64,000 bases of DNA from Treponema_C sp050320395. Its GTDB lineage: Bacteria; Spirochaetota; Spirochaetia; Treponematales; Treponemataceae. The notes below the pieces were generated by a model. That model was given only the letters and a program-made list of their open reading frames with translations. It was not told the origin of the DNA and searched no databases. The DNA lies in assembly GCF_050320395.1 (NCBI RefSeq), contig NZ_CP144459.1, positions 620,001-684,000 of the forward strand. Direction: 5' to 3'. Position numbers and translations under genes: made by a program. Shown piece by piece: positions 23,398 to 31,457 of this stretch (positions are counted from its first letter, which is position 1; the number at the start of each line of letters is the position of its first letter).

Positions 23398-25500
23398 ATG
23401 GAAAAAAAGAAAAAACGTTTTTCAATGAAAAACAAACTGTTGATTGTATTCGGTTCGTTGACTTTTGCAGTAGGCTTTACACTTGCTCTTGTGGGCGTAC
23501 GGACAGCCCGAAAAGCGGTAACCGAAAAAATAGAAATACATCTTAAAGATAAGGCAACCGACACGGCTGCAATTATTGACGGCAGAGTCAATACCCTTTT
23601 TCAGTTTTTTGAAGGTATTGCGCGTATGCCCGTTTTAACGGATGTTTCAAGTCCTTATGCGGAAAAAATAGCGCTTTTGGAAAAAGAAGCAACTTTTAAT
23701 CCGCTCATACGTAATTTAGCTGTTTGCGATACGCAGGGCAGGAGGCATGTATCTGAAAGCGAAACGGTGAACGTACAAGACCGTGATTGGTTTCAAGCAG
23801 CGGTTAAAGGAAAAAGATTTATAACCGAGCCGACTTTTTCCCGTGCCGACGGAGGTTTTTCAATCAGTTTTGCCGTTCCGGTTTATAATAATGACCGGGC
23901 AATTATAGGCGTTTTGGTTGCCGACCTTCCGGCAAAACAGCTTTCCGAGAATATTGACGATATCCTTGTCGGACAGACGGGATACTGCTATATTCTCGGT
24001 CAAGAGGGTACCGTTATCGCTCATAAAGATTTTGAACTTGTCAAACAGCAGGATAATACGCAGGAAGCGGTAAAAACGGATAATAAACTTGCTTCTCTTG
24101 CACAATTTGAAAAAATGGCGGTTGAAATTGATGAACCGTCTATCGGTTTTTATGAATATGACGACGTAAAAAAAATAGCTTCTTATGCAACGATGAAAAC
24201 CACCGACTGGACGGTTATCATTAGTGCCCCCGTTGAAGAATTTATGGGAACGATTGCCGAACTTCGGATTAAAATGGTTCTTATCGGCTTCGGTGTTTTA
24301 GCACTCAGTTTGCTTATCGTTTTGTTTGTCGACATGCGTATGATTAAACCCATCAATGTTGTAGTAACTGCACTTAAAGACATCGCTCAAGGCGAAGGGG
24401 ATTTAACGGTTCGTCTGCCCCTTGTCGGTAACGATGAGATAACCGACCTGTCCGAATATTTTAATCAAACGATAGGTAAAATCGGTCATTCAATTAAGAC
24501 GGTCGGAGAAAGCAGTACCGAAATGACAAGTATCGGTTCGGAATTGGCAAGCAACATGACCGAAACGGCAAGCGCCGTACAGCAAATCAGTGCAAACATT
24601 GACGGGGTAAAGCAGCAAGCGCTTACTCAAGCTGCAAGTGTTACCGAAACCGCCGCTACCATCGAAGAAATAATTCGTACGATAAAGCAATTAAACGGCA
24701 GCATTGAAAATCAGTCGGCCAGCGTCGCCGAATCTTCGGCTGCTGTAGAACAAATGGTAAGCAATATCGCTTCAATAACTCAAACTCTCGATAAAACAAA
24801 CAATGTCATTAAAACGCTTGCAAGTGCTACCGCCGACGGTAAAGAAACGGTTACGGGTGCAAACAGCGTAACTCAACGGATAGCCGAAGAATCGGGCGGC
24901 TTACTTGAGGCAAGTAATGTCATTCAGCATATTGCAAGTCAGACAAACCTTTTGGCAATGAATGCCGCCATTGAAGCGGCTCACGCAGGTGAAGCGGGAA
25001 AGGGTTTTGCCGTTGTCGCCGACGAAATCCGTAAGCTGGCGGAAGAATCAAGCGCGCAAGGTAAAACCATCACCGCAACCCTTAAAGTTCTTTCCGGAGA
25101 AATAGAAACGCTTTCGGATTCCGCCAAAACCGCAGAGGAAAAGTTTAACACTATTTTCGGCTTATCCGAACAGGTTAAAAATATGAGCCAAAGTTTAATG
25201 GATGCCATGCGGGAACAGGAAAACGGCAGCCGTGAGGTGCTCACCGCTATCCGTGACATCAATACGGTAACGCATCAGGTAAATGACGGTTCGGCCGAAA
25301 TGCTGAAAGGCGGCGAGAACGTTGCACAGGAAATGCAGAAACTTGACGAGCTGACACGGGTTATCAGTGACAGTATGAATGAGATGGCTTCCGGCGTCGT
25401 TCAGATACGCAACGCCGTTACCGAGGTCAACGAGATTACCCAAAAAAACAAGACAAACATAGAAAACCTGTCGAATGAAGTGAATAAGTTTAAAGTGTGA
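23398..25500 (+). CDS. Methyl-accepting chemotaxis protein with Cache-type sensor
   Basis: The 700-residue inner-membrane receptor has helix 1 at about residues 13-35, a periplasmic Cache-like domain to about 295 (with VQDRDWFQAAVKGK and ILVGQTGYCYILGQ), helix 2 at about 297-318, HAMP to about 370 and a long cytoplasmic coiled coil. The conserved hairpin tip is intact (QTNLLAMNAAIEAAHAGE, then GFAVVADEIRKLAEES). It would signal to CheA/CheW and steer flagellar rotation. The ligand is unknown. TAGGAG precedes the ATG. A hairpin array begins 7 bases after the stop codon, followed by a gene for a miniature tip protein. Confidence 0.93.
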   Translation: MEKKKKRFSMKNKLLIVFGSLTFAVGFTLALVGVRTARKAVTEKIEIHLKDKATDTAAIIDGRVNTLFQFFEGIARMPVLTDVSSPYAEKIALLEKEATFNPLIRNLAVCDTQGRRHVSESETVNVQDRDWFQAAVKGKRFITEPTFSRADGGFSISFAVPVYNNDRAIIGVLVADLPAKQLSENIDDILVGQTGYCYILGQEGTVIAHKDFELVKQQDNTQEAVKTDNKLASLAQFEKMAVEIDEPSIGFYEYDDVKKIASYATMKTTDWTVIISAPVEEFMGTIAELRIKMVLIGFGVLALSLLIVLFVDMRMIKPINVVVTALKDIAQGEGDLTVRLPLVGNDEITDLSEYFNQTIGKIGHSIKTVGESSTEMTSIGSELASNMTETASAVQQISANIDGVKQQALTQAASVTETAATIEEIIRTIKQLNGSIENQSASVAESSAAVEQMVSNIASITQTLDKTNNVIKTLASATADGKETVTGANSVTQRIAEESGGLLEASNVIQHIASQTNLLAMNAAIEAAHAGEAGKGFAVVADEIRKLAEESSAQGKTITATLKVLSGEIETLSDSAKTAEEKFNTIFGLSEQVKNMSQSLMDAMREQENGSREVLTAIRDINTVTHQVNDGSAEMLKGGENVAQEMQKLDELTRVISDSMNEMASGVVQIRNAVTEVNEITQKNKTNIENLSNEVNKFKV

Positions 25501-25507
25501 TGGCTAA

Positions 25508-25665
25508 AAAACTCACCTCCGTGTGAGTTTTCAGCTTGGAGTTTGTTTCAAAACCGAACATCCTGTTCGGTTTTGAACACGAGTTTTGCGCATTGCGCAA
25601 AACTCCGCTTATGTAAAACTTTTCCGGCATCCGTGCCGGGAGACCGTCGGTATATCCTTGTACCG
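25508..25665. repeat. Hairpin array d (constant-loop hairpins)
   Basis: Five hairpins follow the mcp stop codon. AAAACTCAC/GTGAGTTTT (25508-25531) with loop CTCCGT. A perfect 14-bp stem (25547-25560 with 25564-25577) with loop TCC. GAGTTTTGCGC/GCGCAAAACTC (25581-25605) with loop ATT. CCGGCA/TGCCGG (25624-25639) with loop TCCG. CGGTATA/TGTACCG (25648-25665) with one wobble and loop TCCT. Four of five loops carry TCC on the plus strand, the strand of the flanking genes, as in arrays a to c. Confidence 0.82.
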
Positions 25666-25698
25666 TGCATAAAACATTGCGTTCCCGGGAGATATAAA

Positions 25699-26031
25699 AT
25701 GAACACCGAATGCAGTTCCATCGACTTTCAGAAAATAAGTCAGCCGATAAATCTTCTTAATGAATGCTGTTCCGGTCCCGAAGCTTCAATACAGGTTCCG
25801 CGTGATGAGTTTATCAAGCTCTTAAAAGTTTCCGAGCGTATTCAAGACCTTACAAATCAAATAAACCTTTTGGCAATAAATGTTGCACTTGAAGCCGTAT
25901 GTACAGGCCAAGACGATTTTGCCGTAGCCGTAAATGAAATCTGCAAACTGATTAGAGAATCCGGTATACAAGGCGAAATTATCGGTAACACGCTTAAAAG
26001 CTTGTCGGAAGAATTTGATTTTCAAATGTAA
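25699..26031 (+). CDS. Miniature chemoreceptor-tip protein or MCP remnant
   Basis: The 110-residue product resembles only the signalling tip of an MCP: residues about 53-105 (DLTNQINLLAINVALEAV, then FAVAVNEICKLIRES) align with the tip of the receptor encoded just upstream. It lacks a sensor domain, membrane segment and HAMP. Several tip residues differ, for example AAHAGE is replaced by AVCTGQ. I start at the ATG at 25699, which has a GGGAG before it; the frame is open further upstream through hairpins, but that part is not protein-like. It may be a small CheA/CheW modulator or a decaying fragment. Confidence 0.55.
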   Translation: MNTECSSIDFQKISQPINLLNECCSGPEASIQVPRDEFIKLLKVSERIQDLTNQINLLAINVALEAVCTGQDDFAVAVNEICKLIRESGIQGEIIGNTLKSLSEEFDFQM

Positions 26032-26102
26032 CCCTATGCCGCAAGGTGTATTGTGAGATTTGCCGCTTTCCTGTATACTCTTTTTTCGGAGAGGATACAT
26101 AA

Positions 26103-27461
26103 ATGAGTGAATATTCCGAACAGGTATTGTTTGAAAAGCTTGCCGCCCTGTCGGCGCGCAACAGCCCCATCGATCAGGATTTATATTCCCGGTACGATGT
26201 AAAACGCGGCCTGCGGTATGCGGACGGACGAGGCGTTCTTGTCGGACTTACGCGCGTGGGCGATGTTGTCGGCTACGAGATGATTGACGGCGTAAAAACC
26301 GCCATTCCCGGAAAATTGATTTACCGCGGCTACGATATTAAAGACGTGGTGGAAGACGCCGAACGCTGCGATGAGTTTGCTTTTGAACAAACGATTTATC
26401 TTTTGCTTTTCGGAGAATTGCCTTCCCGCACAGATTTGGACGATTTCCGTATCCTCTTGGGCTCGAAGCGGCAGCTTCCTGCAACCTTTGCCGAAGATAT
26501 GATTATGAAAGCTCCTTCCGGCGACATTATGAACAAGCTTGCCCGCTGCGTGCTTGCTTCCTATTCCTATGACGAAAACCCCGAAGACCGAAGCGCGGCA
26601 AATAATTTGCGCCAGTGCATTGAATTGATTGCCCGTTTTTCAACCTTTGCCGCCTACGCCTATGAAGCAAAGCGCCATTACCACGACGGTAAAAGTATGT
26701 ATATTCACAATCCCAAGCCGGAACTTTCAACTTCCGAAAATCTTTTGCGCCTTATCCGCCCGGCTAAAAGCTATTCAAGGTTGGAAGCGGAAATCCTCGA
26801 TTTGTCGCTGATTTTGCACGCCGAGCACGGAGGCGGTAACAACTCGACCTTAAGTATCCACGTCGTTTCGTCGGCAGATACCGACACCTATTCGGCTGTT
26901 GCGGCGGCGGTCGGTTCTTTAAAGGGAAGACGGCACGGCGGTGCAAACGCTCAGGTTATGGATATGATGGACAAGGTTAAAAAGCATGTAAAGGACTGGT
27001 CGTCGGAAAAAGAGGTTGCCGCCTATCTAAAAAAAATTATCAAAAAAGAAGCGGGCGACCGCACGGGCCTTATCTACGGTATGGGGCACGCCGTTTATAC
27101 CGTCTCCGACCCGCGCGCCGTTTTATTAAGCAAAAAGGCCGAAGAGCTTGCCCGCGAAAAAAATCGTCTTGAAGAATACGGCTTGTACCGTTTGGTCGAA
27201 AAACTTGCGCCCGCGGTTTTTGCCGAAGAAAAAGAAGCCGACAAACAAATCTGCGCAAACGTCGACTTTTATTCGGGTTTTGTCTATTCCATGCTGAATA
27301 TACCGCGCGAACTGTTTACGCCGATATTTGCCGTCAGCCGTATTGCGGGCTGGGCCGCTCACCGTATAGAGGAAGTTGTTTCAGGCGGCCGCATATACCG
27401 CCCCGCTTACAAAAACGTACTGCCCGAACGCACCTATATACCGATTCATGAACGCGGATAA
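26103..27461 (+). CDS. gltA: Citrate synthase
   Basis: The enzyme condenses oxaloacetate with acetyl-CoA (or propionyl-CoA in methylcitrate relatives). The 452-residue protein carries the catalytic residues: His in LHAEHGGGNNST, His in YGMGHAVYTVSDPR and Asp in NVDFYSGFVY. An N-terminal extension of about 60 residues and a helical insert around residues 330-365 are seen in spirochaete forms. It overlaps the next gene by 14 bases. No other TCA-cycle gene is in the window, so it probably supplies citrate or glutamate precursors. Confidence 0.9.
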   Translation: MSEYSEQVLFEKLAALSARNSPIDQDLYSRYDVKRGLRYADGRGVLVGLTRVGDVVGYEMIDGVKTAIPGKLIYRGYDIKDVVEDAERCDEFAFEQTIYLLLFGELPSRTDLDDFRILLGSKRQLPATFAEDMIMKAPSGDIMNKLARCVLASYSYDENPEDRSAANNLRQCIELIARFSTFAAYAYEAKRHYHDGKSMYIHNPKPELSTSENLLRLIRPAKSYSRLEAEILDLSLILHAEHGGGNNSTLSIHVVSSADTDTYSAVAAAVGSLKGRRHGGANAQVMDMMDKVKKHVKDWSSEKEVAAYLKKIIKKEAGDRTGLIYGMGHAVYTVSDPRAVLLSKKAEELAREKNRLEEYGLYRLVEKLAPAVFAEEKEADKQICANVDFYSGFVYSMLNIPRELFTPIFAVSRIAGWAAHRIEEVVSGGRIYRPAYKNVLPERTYIPIHERG

Positions 27462-28353
27462 AAACGTGGGTGCGGATAAATCTGTAGTTGAAGATAAAAC
27501 AACGATAGAGGCCGGCGGCTCCAAAGCCGATACGCTTCGTCTCGATAAACTCCTTGCACGCCAAGGCTTCGGTACGAGAAGCGGCGTAAAAAAGCTGGTT
27601 AGGGCGGGGCGGGTAGAGGTAAACGGCAGCCCTTGTACAAGTGCCGACACTCATGTAAGACTATCTGCCGACACGGTTTGCGTTGACGGAAAAAAAATCG
27701 AGCTTAAAAGCAATCTCTACCTTATGATAAACAAGCCGAAAAATACGGTTTGTTCGGCAAAGGATCCCGTCTATACAACCGTTTTCGATTTATTGGACAA
27801 AGGTTTATGTAGGCGCTTTTTGGGCGGCGATTTACATGTTGCGGGGCGTTTGGATGCCGATACCGAAGGCTTTGTTTTGTGTACCACCGACGGCGAACTT
27901 ACCCACCGCATTATTTCTCCGAAGCGCCATATTGCAAAAACCTATTTTGTCTGCCTTAAAAATATGCCCGAAGAGCCCCGCGGTAAGGCGTTTTATGTGA
28001 ACCTCTTTAAAGACGGCATGGATATTCCCGCCGAAGGTTCGGAAAAAGCCTTCCGTGCCGAAAGTGCAGTTCTTGAGTGGATCGGCGAAAAACAAGCGTG
28101 CCGTTTTTTTGCCGATGAAAAACAGGCCGCCGAATACAAGGGCTGTGCCGCCTGTACCCTTACCGTTTTTGAAGGAAAGTACCACCAGGTAAAAAGGATG
28201 TTCCGCGCCGCCGGGAACGAAGTTATCTTTTTAAAGCGCATTGCAATAGGTTCTCTTATGCTTGATTTTTCGTTAAAGAGCGGCGGCTTCCGTGAACTTT
28301 CCGGCGAGGAAATTGCACGTTTGGAATCTTCCGAAAAGCCTATTGTATTTTAG
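27448..28353 (+). CDS. RsuA-family rRNA pseudouridine synthase
   Basis: The protein isomerises a uridine in rRNA. The 301-residue product has an N-terminal S4 RNA-binding domain (RLDKLLARQGFGTRSGVKKLVRAGRVEVNG) after an acidic lead of about 30 residues, then the RsuA/RluB/E/F catalytic core. The catalytic Asp motif is AGRLDADTEGFVLCTTDG, and GKYHQVKRMF follows near the C-terminus. I start at the ATG at 27448, which overlaps gltA by 14 bases. The exact target base cannot be told. Confidence 0.88.
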   Translation: MNADKNVGADKSVVEDKTTIEAGGSKADTLRLDKLLARQGFGTRSGVKKLVRAGRVEVNGSPCTSADTHVRLSADTVCVDGKKIELKSNLYLMINKPKNTVCSAKDPVYTTVFDLLDKGLCRRFLGGDLHVAGRLDADTEGFVLCTTDGELTHRIISPKRHIAKTYFVCLKNMPEEPRGKAFYVNLFKDGMDIPAEGSEKAFRAESAVLEWIGEKQACRFFADEKQAAEYKGCAACTLTVFEGKYHQVKRMFRAAGNEVIFLKRIAIGSLMLDFSLKSGGFRELSGEEIARLESSEKPIVF

Positions 28354-28363
28354 GCGGCCGCAT

Positions 28364-28400
28364 AAAAAATCCCCCCTTCGAAAAACTTCCGAAAGGGGGC
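28364..28400 (-). terminator. Terminator downstream of yoeB
   Basis: On the minus strand CCCCCTTTCG pairs with CGAAGGGGGG (one U-G wobble) and is followed by ATTTTTT. It lies beyond the yoeB stop codon and may also slow plus-strand transcripts leaving the pseudouridine synthase gene. Nothing else is recognised in 28401-28552. Confidence 0.7.
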
Positions 28401-28552
28401 AAAAGGAGAGGAGGATGCGGAAACCGCCGTCGGCTTTTATCGGCCTTCGGGCTGAAACTTTCCGCTTATTGCTGTTTGTTTAGCTCATGCAATACTGTAA
28501 GATAAACTCCTTCCGGTACAAAAGGTTACAAGATAAAAATACAAAAAAGGTT

Positions 28553-28813
28553 TTATTCGTAATGTGTCCACATTCTTAAAATACGGACGGTTTTTTCTTT
28601 TTCAAAAACTTCATACACAAGCCGGTGCTGAATATTTATTCTTCTTGAATATTTTCCCGATAAATCTCCGATTAGTTTTTCATAGGGCGGAGGATTTTGA
28701 AAGGGATTGTTTTTCAGGATTGCAATTAAATTTTGTACCGTCTGTTTTAAATTACATTTTTCTATTTTTTTGGCGTCTTTTACGGCGTATTTGGAATATT
28801 TTATAGTCCACAT
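28553..28813 (-). CDS. yoeB: YoeB-type toxin
   Basis: YoeB toxins are ribosome-dependent mRNA interferases that cleave at the A site. The 86-residue protein fits in length and ends in the typical RILRMWTHYE, retaining the conserved His-Tyr end needed for cleavage. The middle segment KYSRRINIQHRLVYEV holds the basic catalytic region. It overlaps the antitoxin stop codon by one base (TAATG), the standard arrangement. Confidence 0.9.
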   Translation of the reverse strand: MWTIKYSKYAVKDAKKIEKCNLKQTVQNLIAILKNNPFQNPPPYEKLIGDLSGKYSRRINIQHRLVYEVFEKEKTVRILRMWTHYE

Positions 28814-29055
28814 TACCAGCCGATATCCTCAACACTGTCTTCCAAGGGTTCCCGAGAGGCCTCTATAAGGGATTCTCTCATACCGGGAATGGAGCATAAA
28901 TATAATGTTTCCTGAATAGAGTTCCAGTCTTTTTCGGAAAGGAGAACCGCATTGTTTCTCTTTCCGGAGATTATAATCGGCTCATGAATCTCTTGAGTTT
29001 GATCTATCAAATTGTATAAATTCGCTCGTGCCTTTGTTGCGGTTATTACTGCCAT
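28813..29055 (-). CDS. yefM: YefM/Phd-type antitoxin
   Basis: The 80-residue antitoxin binds YoeB with its C-terminal part and the operator with its N-terminal part. It begins MAVITATKARANLYNLID, the typical Phd/YefM DNA-binding fold, and has the SGKRNNAVLLSEKDWNSI segment. The ATG at 29055 is chosen because GGAGG precedes it. A 26-bp perfect palindrome lies 21 bases upstream, suited to autorepression by the complex. Confidence 0.92.
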   Translation of the reverse strand: MAVITATKARANLYNLIDQTQEIHEPIIISGKRNNAVLLSEKDWNSIQETLYLCSIPGMRESLIEASREPLEDSVEDIGW

Positions 29056-29076
29056 AGGAATACCTCCGTAACACAT

Positions 29077-29102
29077 AAAGCGTACGATATATCGTACGCT
29101 TT
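29077..29102. promoter_or_regulatory. yefM-yoeB operator: perfect 26-bp palindrome
   Basis: The half site AAAGCGTACGATA is followed directly by its exact reverse complement. The minus-strand TTGACA (29102-29107) overlaps its edge, so bound repressor would block RNA polymerase. YefM-YoeB operators are known to be inverted repeats with a GTAC-type core, and CGTACG occurs twice here. Confidence 0.8.
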
Positions 29103-29132
29103 GTCAAGGAGTATAAAACGTTTGTTCTACGT

Positions 29133-29654
29133 TCACCTGTATTTTTCCAAATAAACCCGTTCTTCAAAGGCTTTGCGTTCGCGCTGTTTCCCTTCTTCCG
29201 CCGGCACTCCTACGGGAAGAATCGTGCGCACCGTCAAATGCGAAGGAACGTCCAATATTTCCGCCAAACGGCGGGAATTGTTCCCGCTTCCGGTATATCC
29301 GTCCAGCCATAAGGATGCATAGCCGAGGGCGGTTGCCGCCAAAAGAATGTTTTCCACGGCGGCTCCGTAATCTTCTATTTCAAAAGATCTGCCCTCGAAT
29401 ACTTCAACCTTTTCGGTTAATACGGCAATAATAAGCGGGGCGGTTTTTACGCAGGGCTTATCGATGACGCCGGCAATTTTTTTCAGCAAGTCCTTGTCGG
29501 TTACCGCGATAAACGAGGTTGTCTGTCCGTTGCGTCCCGAGGGGGCGCGTATACCCGCGTCAAGAATTTTACGCATATCTTTTTCACTTACCGCCTGCGC
29601 CTTGTATTCGCCGCGGAAACTGTACCGTTTTTCAATCGCTTCAAAAAACTCCAT
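29133..29654 (-). CDS. Nitroreductase-family flavoprotein
   Basis: The 173-residue protein is a short FMN-dependent NAD(P)H nitroreductase-like enzyme. It shows the FMN contacts of the N-terminus (AIEKRYSFRGEY), APSGRNGQTTSF, and the later VENILLAATALGYASLWLDG motif. Members reduce nitro groups, quinones or act as flavin reductases; the substrate is unknown. It is divergent from nothing close and lies between the toxin pair and a lipoprotein gene on the same strand. Confidence 0.85.
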   Translation of the reverse strand: MEFFEAIEKRYSFRGEYKAQAVSEKDMRKILDAGIRAPSGRNGQTTSFIAVTDKDLLKKIAGVIDKPCVKTAPLIIAVLTEKVEVFEGRSFEIEDYGAAVENILLAATALGYASLWLDGYTGSGNNSRRLAEILDVPSHLTVRTILPVGVPAEEGKQRERKAFEERVYLEKYR

Positions 29655-29686
29655 AGTTTTCTCCAGCCCTGCTTGAATATTCGATT

Positions 29687-30427
29687 CTACCGCAAATCTT
29701 TTATATTGATCGATGCGGACAAAATACCGGCGGAGCCCGGCGCTGCCTGATATTTTTCAAACCATACGGTGATATTATTGCCCGATACCGTTATATTTTT
29801 GAAATTTTCGGCAGTCGGTTCGGTTCCTTCTTTTATAAACTTGGAAACGGATGCATCTTTTGCCCTGTTTAATTTATTTTCCAAAATATCGCGCGTATTG
29901 CGTGAAAGCGTTTCAAGCCATTCCTTTTGACCGTATTTTAAACCGAAGTAAGCCGGTAAATCCGCAGTCATAATACGCTTGTTTTTCGCAGGAAGCCAGT
30001 TTATAACATCGATTGAATCTATACCGTTTGCTCCTCCGATAAATTCGTATGTGTGGATTTTAATGCTGATGATTGAATCGGTAAGGTCGGCGGCTTCCCA
30101 ATTCATAATAAAAGAATGAGAGCCTTTTGCACTTGTTTTAAAATTTGCAGCGGATTCGCGGTCAAAGTCGGCAAAACGCTTATCGTGAAGGTTTTGCACA
30201 ACAGCCGTCAAGCCGGGATAATCGGGAAACCTCGGAAGTTCCGCCGAATACTCGTAGCGTTCGGTTTGCTTTTTTTCGCGCAATACATCTATTTTGAGTA
30301 CCCCGTCTTTTTTCTGTGCTTCTGCCTTGTCCGTTTTTGCGGGTGTGCTTACACAAGCGGAAAATAAAAATATACAGCACAGCATAAGTGCCGAAACAAT
30401 CATAATAAAGTGTTGTGTTTTTTTCAT
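29687..30427 (-). CDS. RsiV-like (DUF3298/DUF4163) lipoprotein
   Basis: The 246-residue protein has a lipoprotein signal with lipobox FSAC. The mature part has a PdaC/DUF4163-like first half (YEYSAELPRFPDYPGL) and a DUF3298-like second half (YFGLKYGQKEWLETLSRNTR). Similar folds occur in B. subtilis RsiV, an anti-sigma factor that binds lysozyme; whether that holds here is unknown. I choose the second ATG (30427) because AGGAG is 7 bases upstream of it and too close to the first. Confidence 0.75.
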   Translation of the reverse strand: MKKTQHFIMIVSALMLCCIFLFSACVSTPAKTDKAEAQKKDGVLKIDVLREKKQTERYEYSAELPRFPDYPGLTAVVQNLHDKRFADFDRESAANFKTSAKGSHSFIMNWEAADLTDSIISIKIHTYEFIGGANGIDSIDVINWLPAKNKRIMTADLPAYFGLKYGQKEWLETLSRNTRDILENKLNRAKDASVSKFIKEGTEPTAENFKNITVSGNNITVWFEKYQAAPGSAGILSASINIKDLR

Positions 30428-30588
30428 AAACATCTCCTAATATGTATAGTGAGGCACGGCACAAAGCGGGCCTCACTGCCGTTACTATATAATAACATAA
30501 GCGGCGTTTTTTTTCCACAAAATTTAAGGATGTTTTCATCTTAAATGATGCCGAAATGATTTGTGTTATGTTATAATAATGTGAGGAT

Positions 30589-31356
30589 ATGCGGTTTATG
30601 CAGTATTTTTTCGATCACATATTTTTTAAAGCCTTTTATCCCGCCCCGAGTATGCACAGGCATTTTGCAAAACATATGATTTTTGCGCTCGACGGGTTTT
30701 TGCACTGCAAAATAAACGGCGATGAATGCACGTGCAGGGGGATTGTGATTCAATCGAATTGTATGCATACGGTTTTATCCGACAAAATGCCGATGCTTGT
30801 GTATTTATTCGATGAAACCTGTAAGCGCGCCGAATGTTTGAACGAATTGTATCTTAAAGATGCCGACTATGCGGTACTTTCGGATACCCTGTGCGGCAAG
30901 GTGTGTGCGGTATTGGATGAAAAAGCAAACGTGGCGCAAGCCGATGAAAAGTGCGGAATACAGCCCGGTACGGACGAAAAAATTTTAAAAATATGCGGTC
31001 TTGAAAGAGAAGGTGTGCTTGAATACGATAAAAGAATCCGCCGAGTGCTGGACATAATAGATACAAGCGAAACTTTGGAAGCGGGAATTATGAGTGCTTT
31101 GTGTAAAGAAGCTTTTTTATCCGAAAGCGGACTTTCACATTTATTCCGCAAACAGGTCGGTATTTCAATCGCTTCATATCTTGTGTTTGCAAAGCTGTCG
31201 AAAACCTACCGCTATGTGCTTGCGGGCGAAAGCGTAACCGATGCGGCAGTCCGTGCGGGTTTTTCGAGCGCTTCGCATTTTGCCGCCGTAAACAAAAAAC
31301 TGTTCGGCTTAAGCATTACCGAACTCGACCCCGTAAACAAAGCCCGCCCCTTTTAA
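30589..31356 (+). CDS. AraC-family transcriptional regulator
   Basis: The 255-residue protein has a cupin-like N-terminal ligand domain (with MHRHFAKHMIFALDGFLHC) and a C-terminal pair of helix-turn-helix motifs (CKEAFLSESGLSHLFRKQVGISIASYL and VTDAAVRAGFSSASHFAAVNKK, read in parts). The next gene, 101 bases downstream on the same strand, encodes a hydrolase and is a natural target. TATAAT at about 30573 lies just before the start, so the leader may be very short. Confidence 0.85.
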   Translation: MRFMQYFFDHIFFKAFYPAPSMHRHFAKHMIFALDGFLHCKINGDECTCRGIVIQSNCMHTVLSDKMPMLVYLFDETCKRAECLNELYLKDADYAVLSDTLCGKVCAVLDEKANVAQADEKCGIQPGTDEKILKICGLEREGVLEYDKRIRRVLDIIDTSETLEAGIMSALCKEAFLSESGLSHLFRKQVGISIASYLVFAKLSKTYRYVLAGESVTDAAVRAGFSSASHFAAVNKKLFGLSITELDPVNKARPF

Positions 31357-31457
31357 CCGTGCTTTAAAAACCTGAAACTAAAAATCCCGAAAGAGTGCAG
31401 AAAAATGAAAGCCGTTTTATGCGCTTCGGCGTATACTGATTGTAACGGAGGTTCGTT

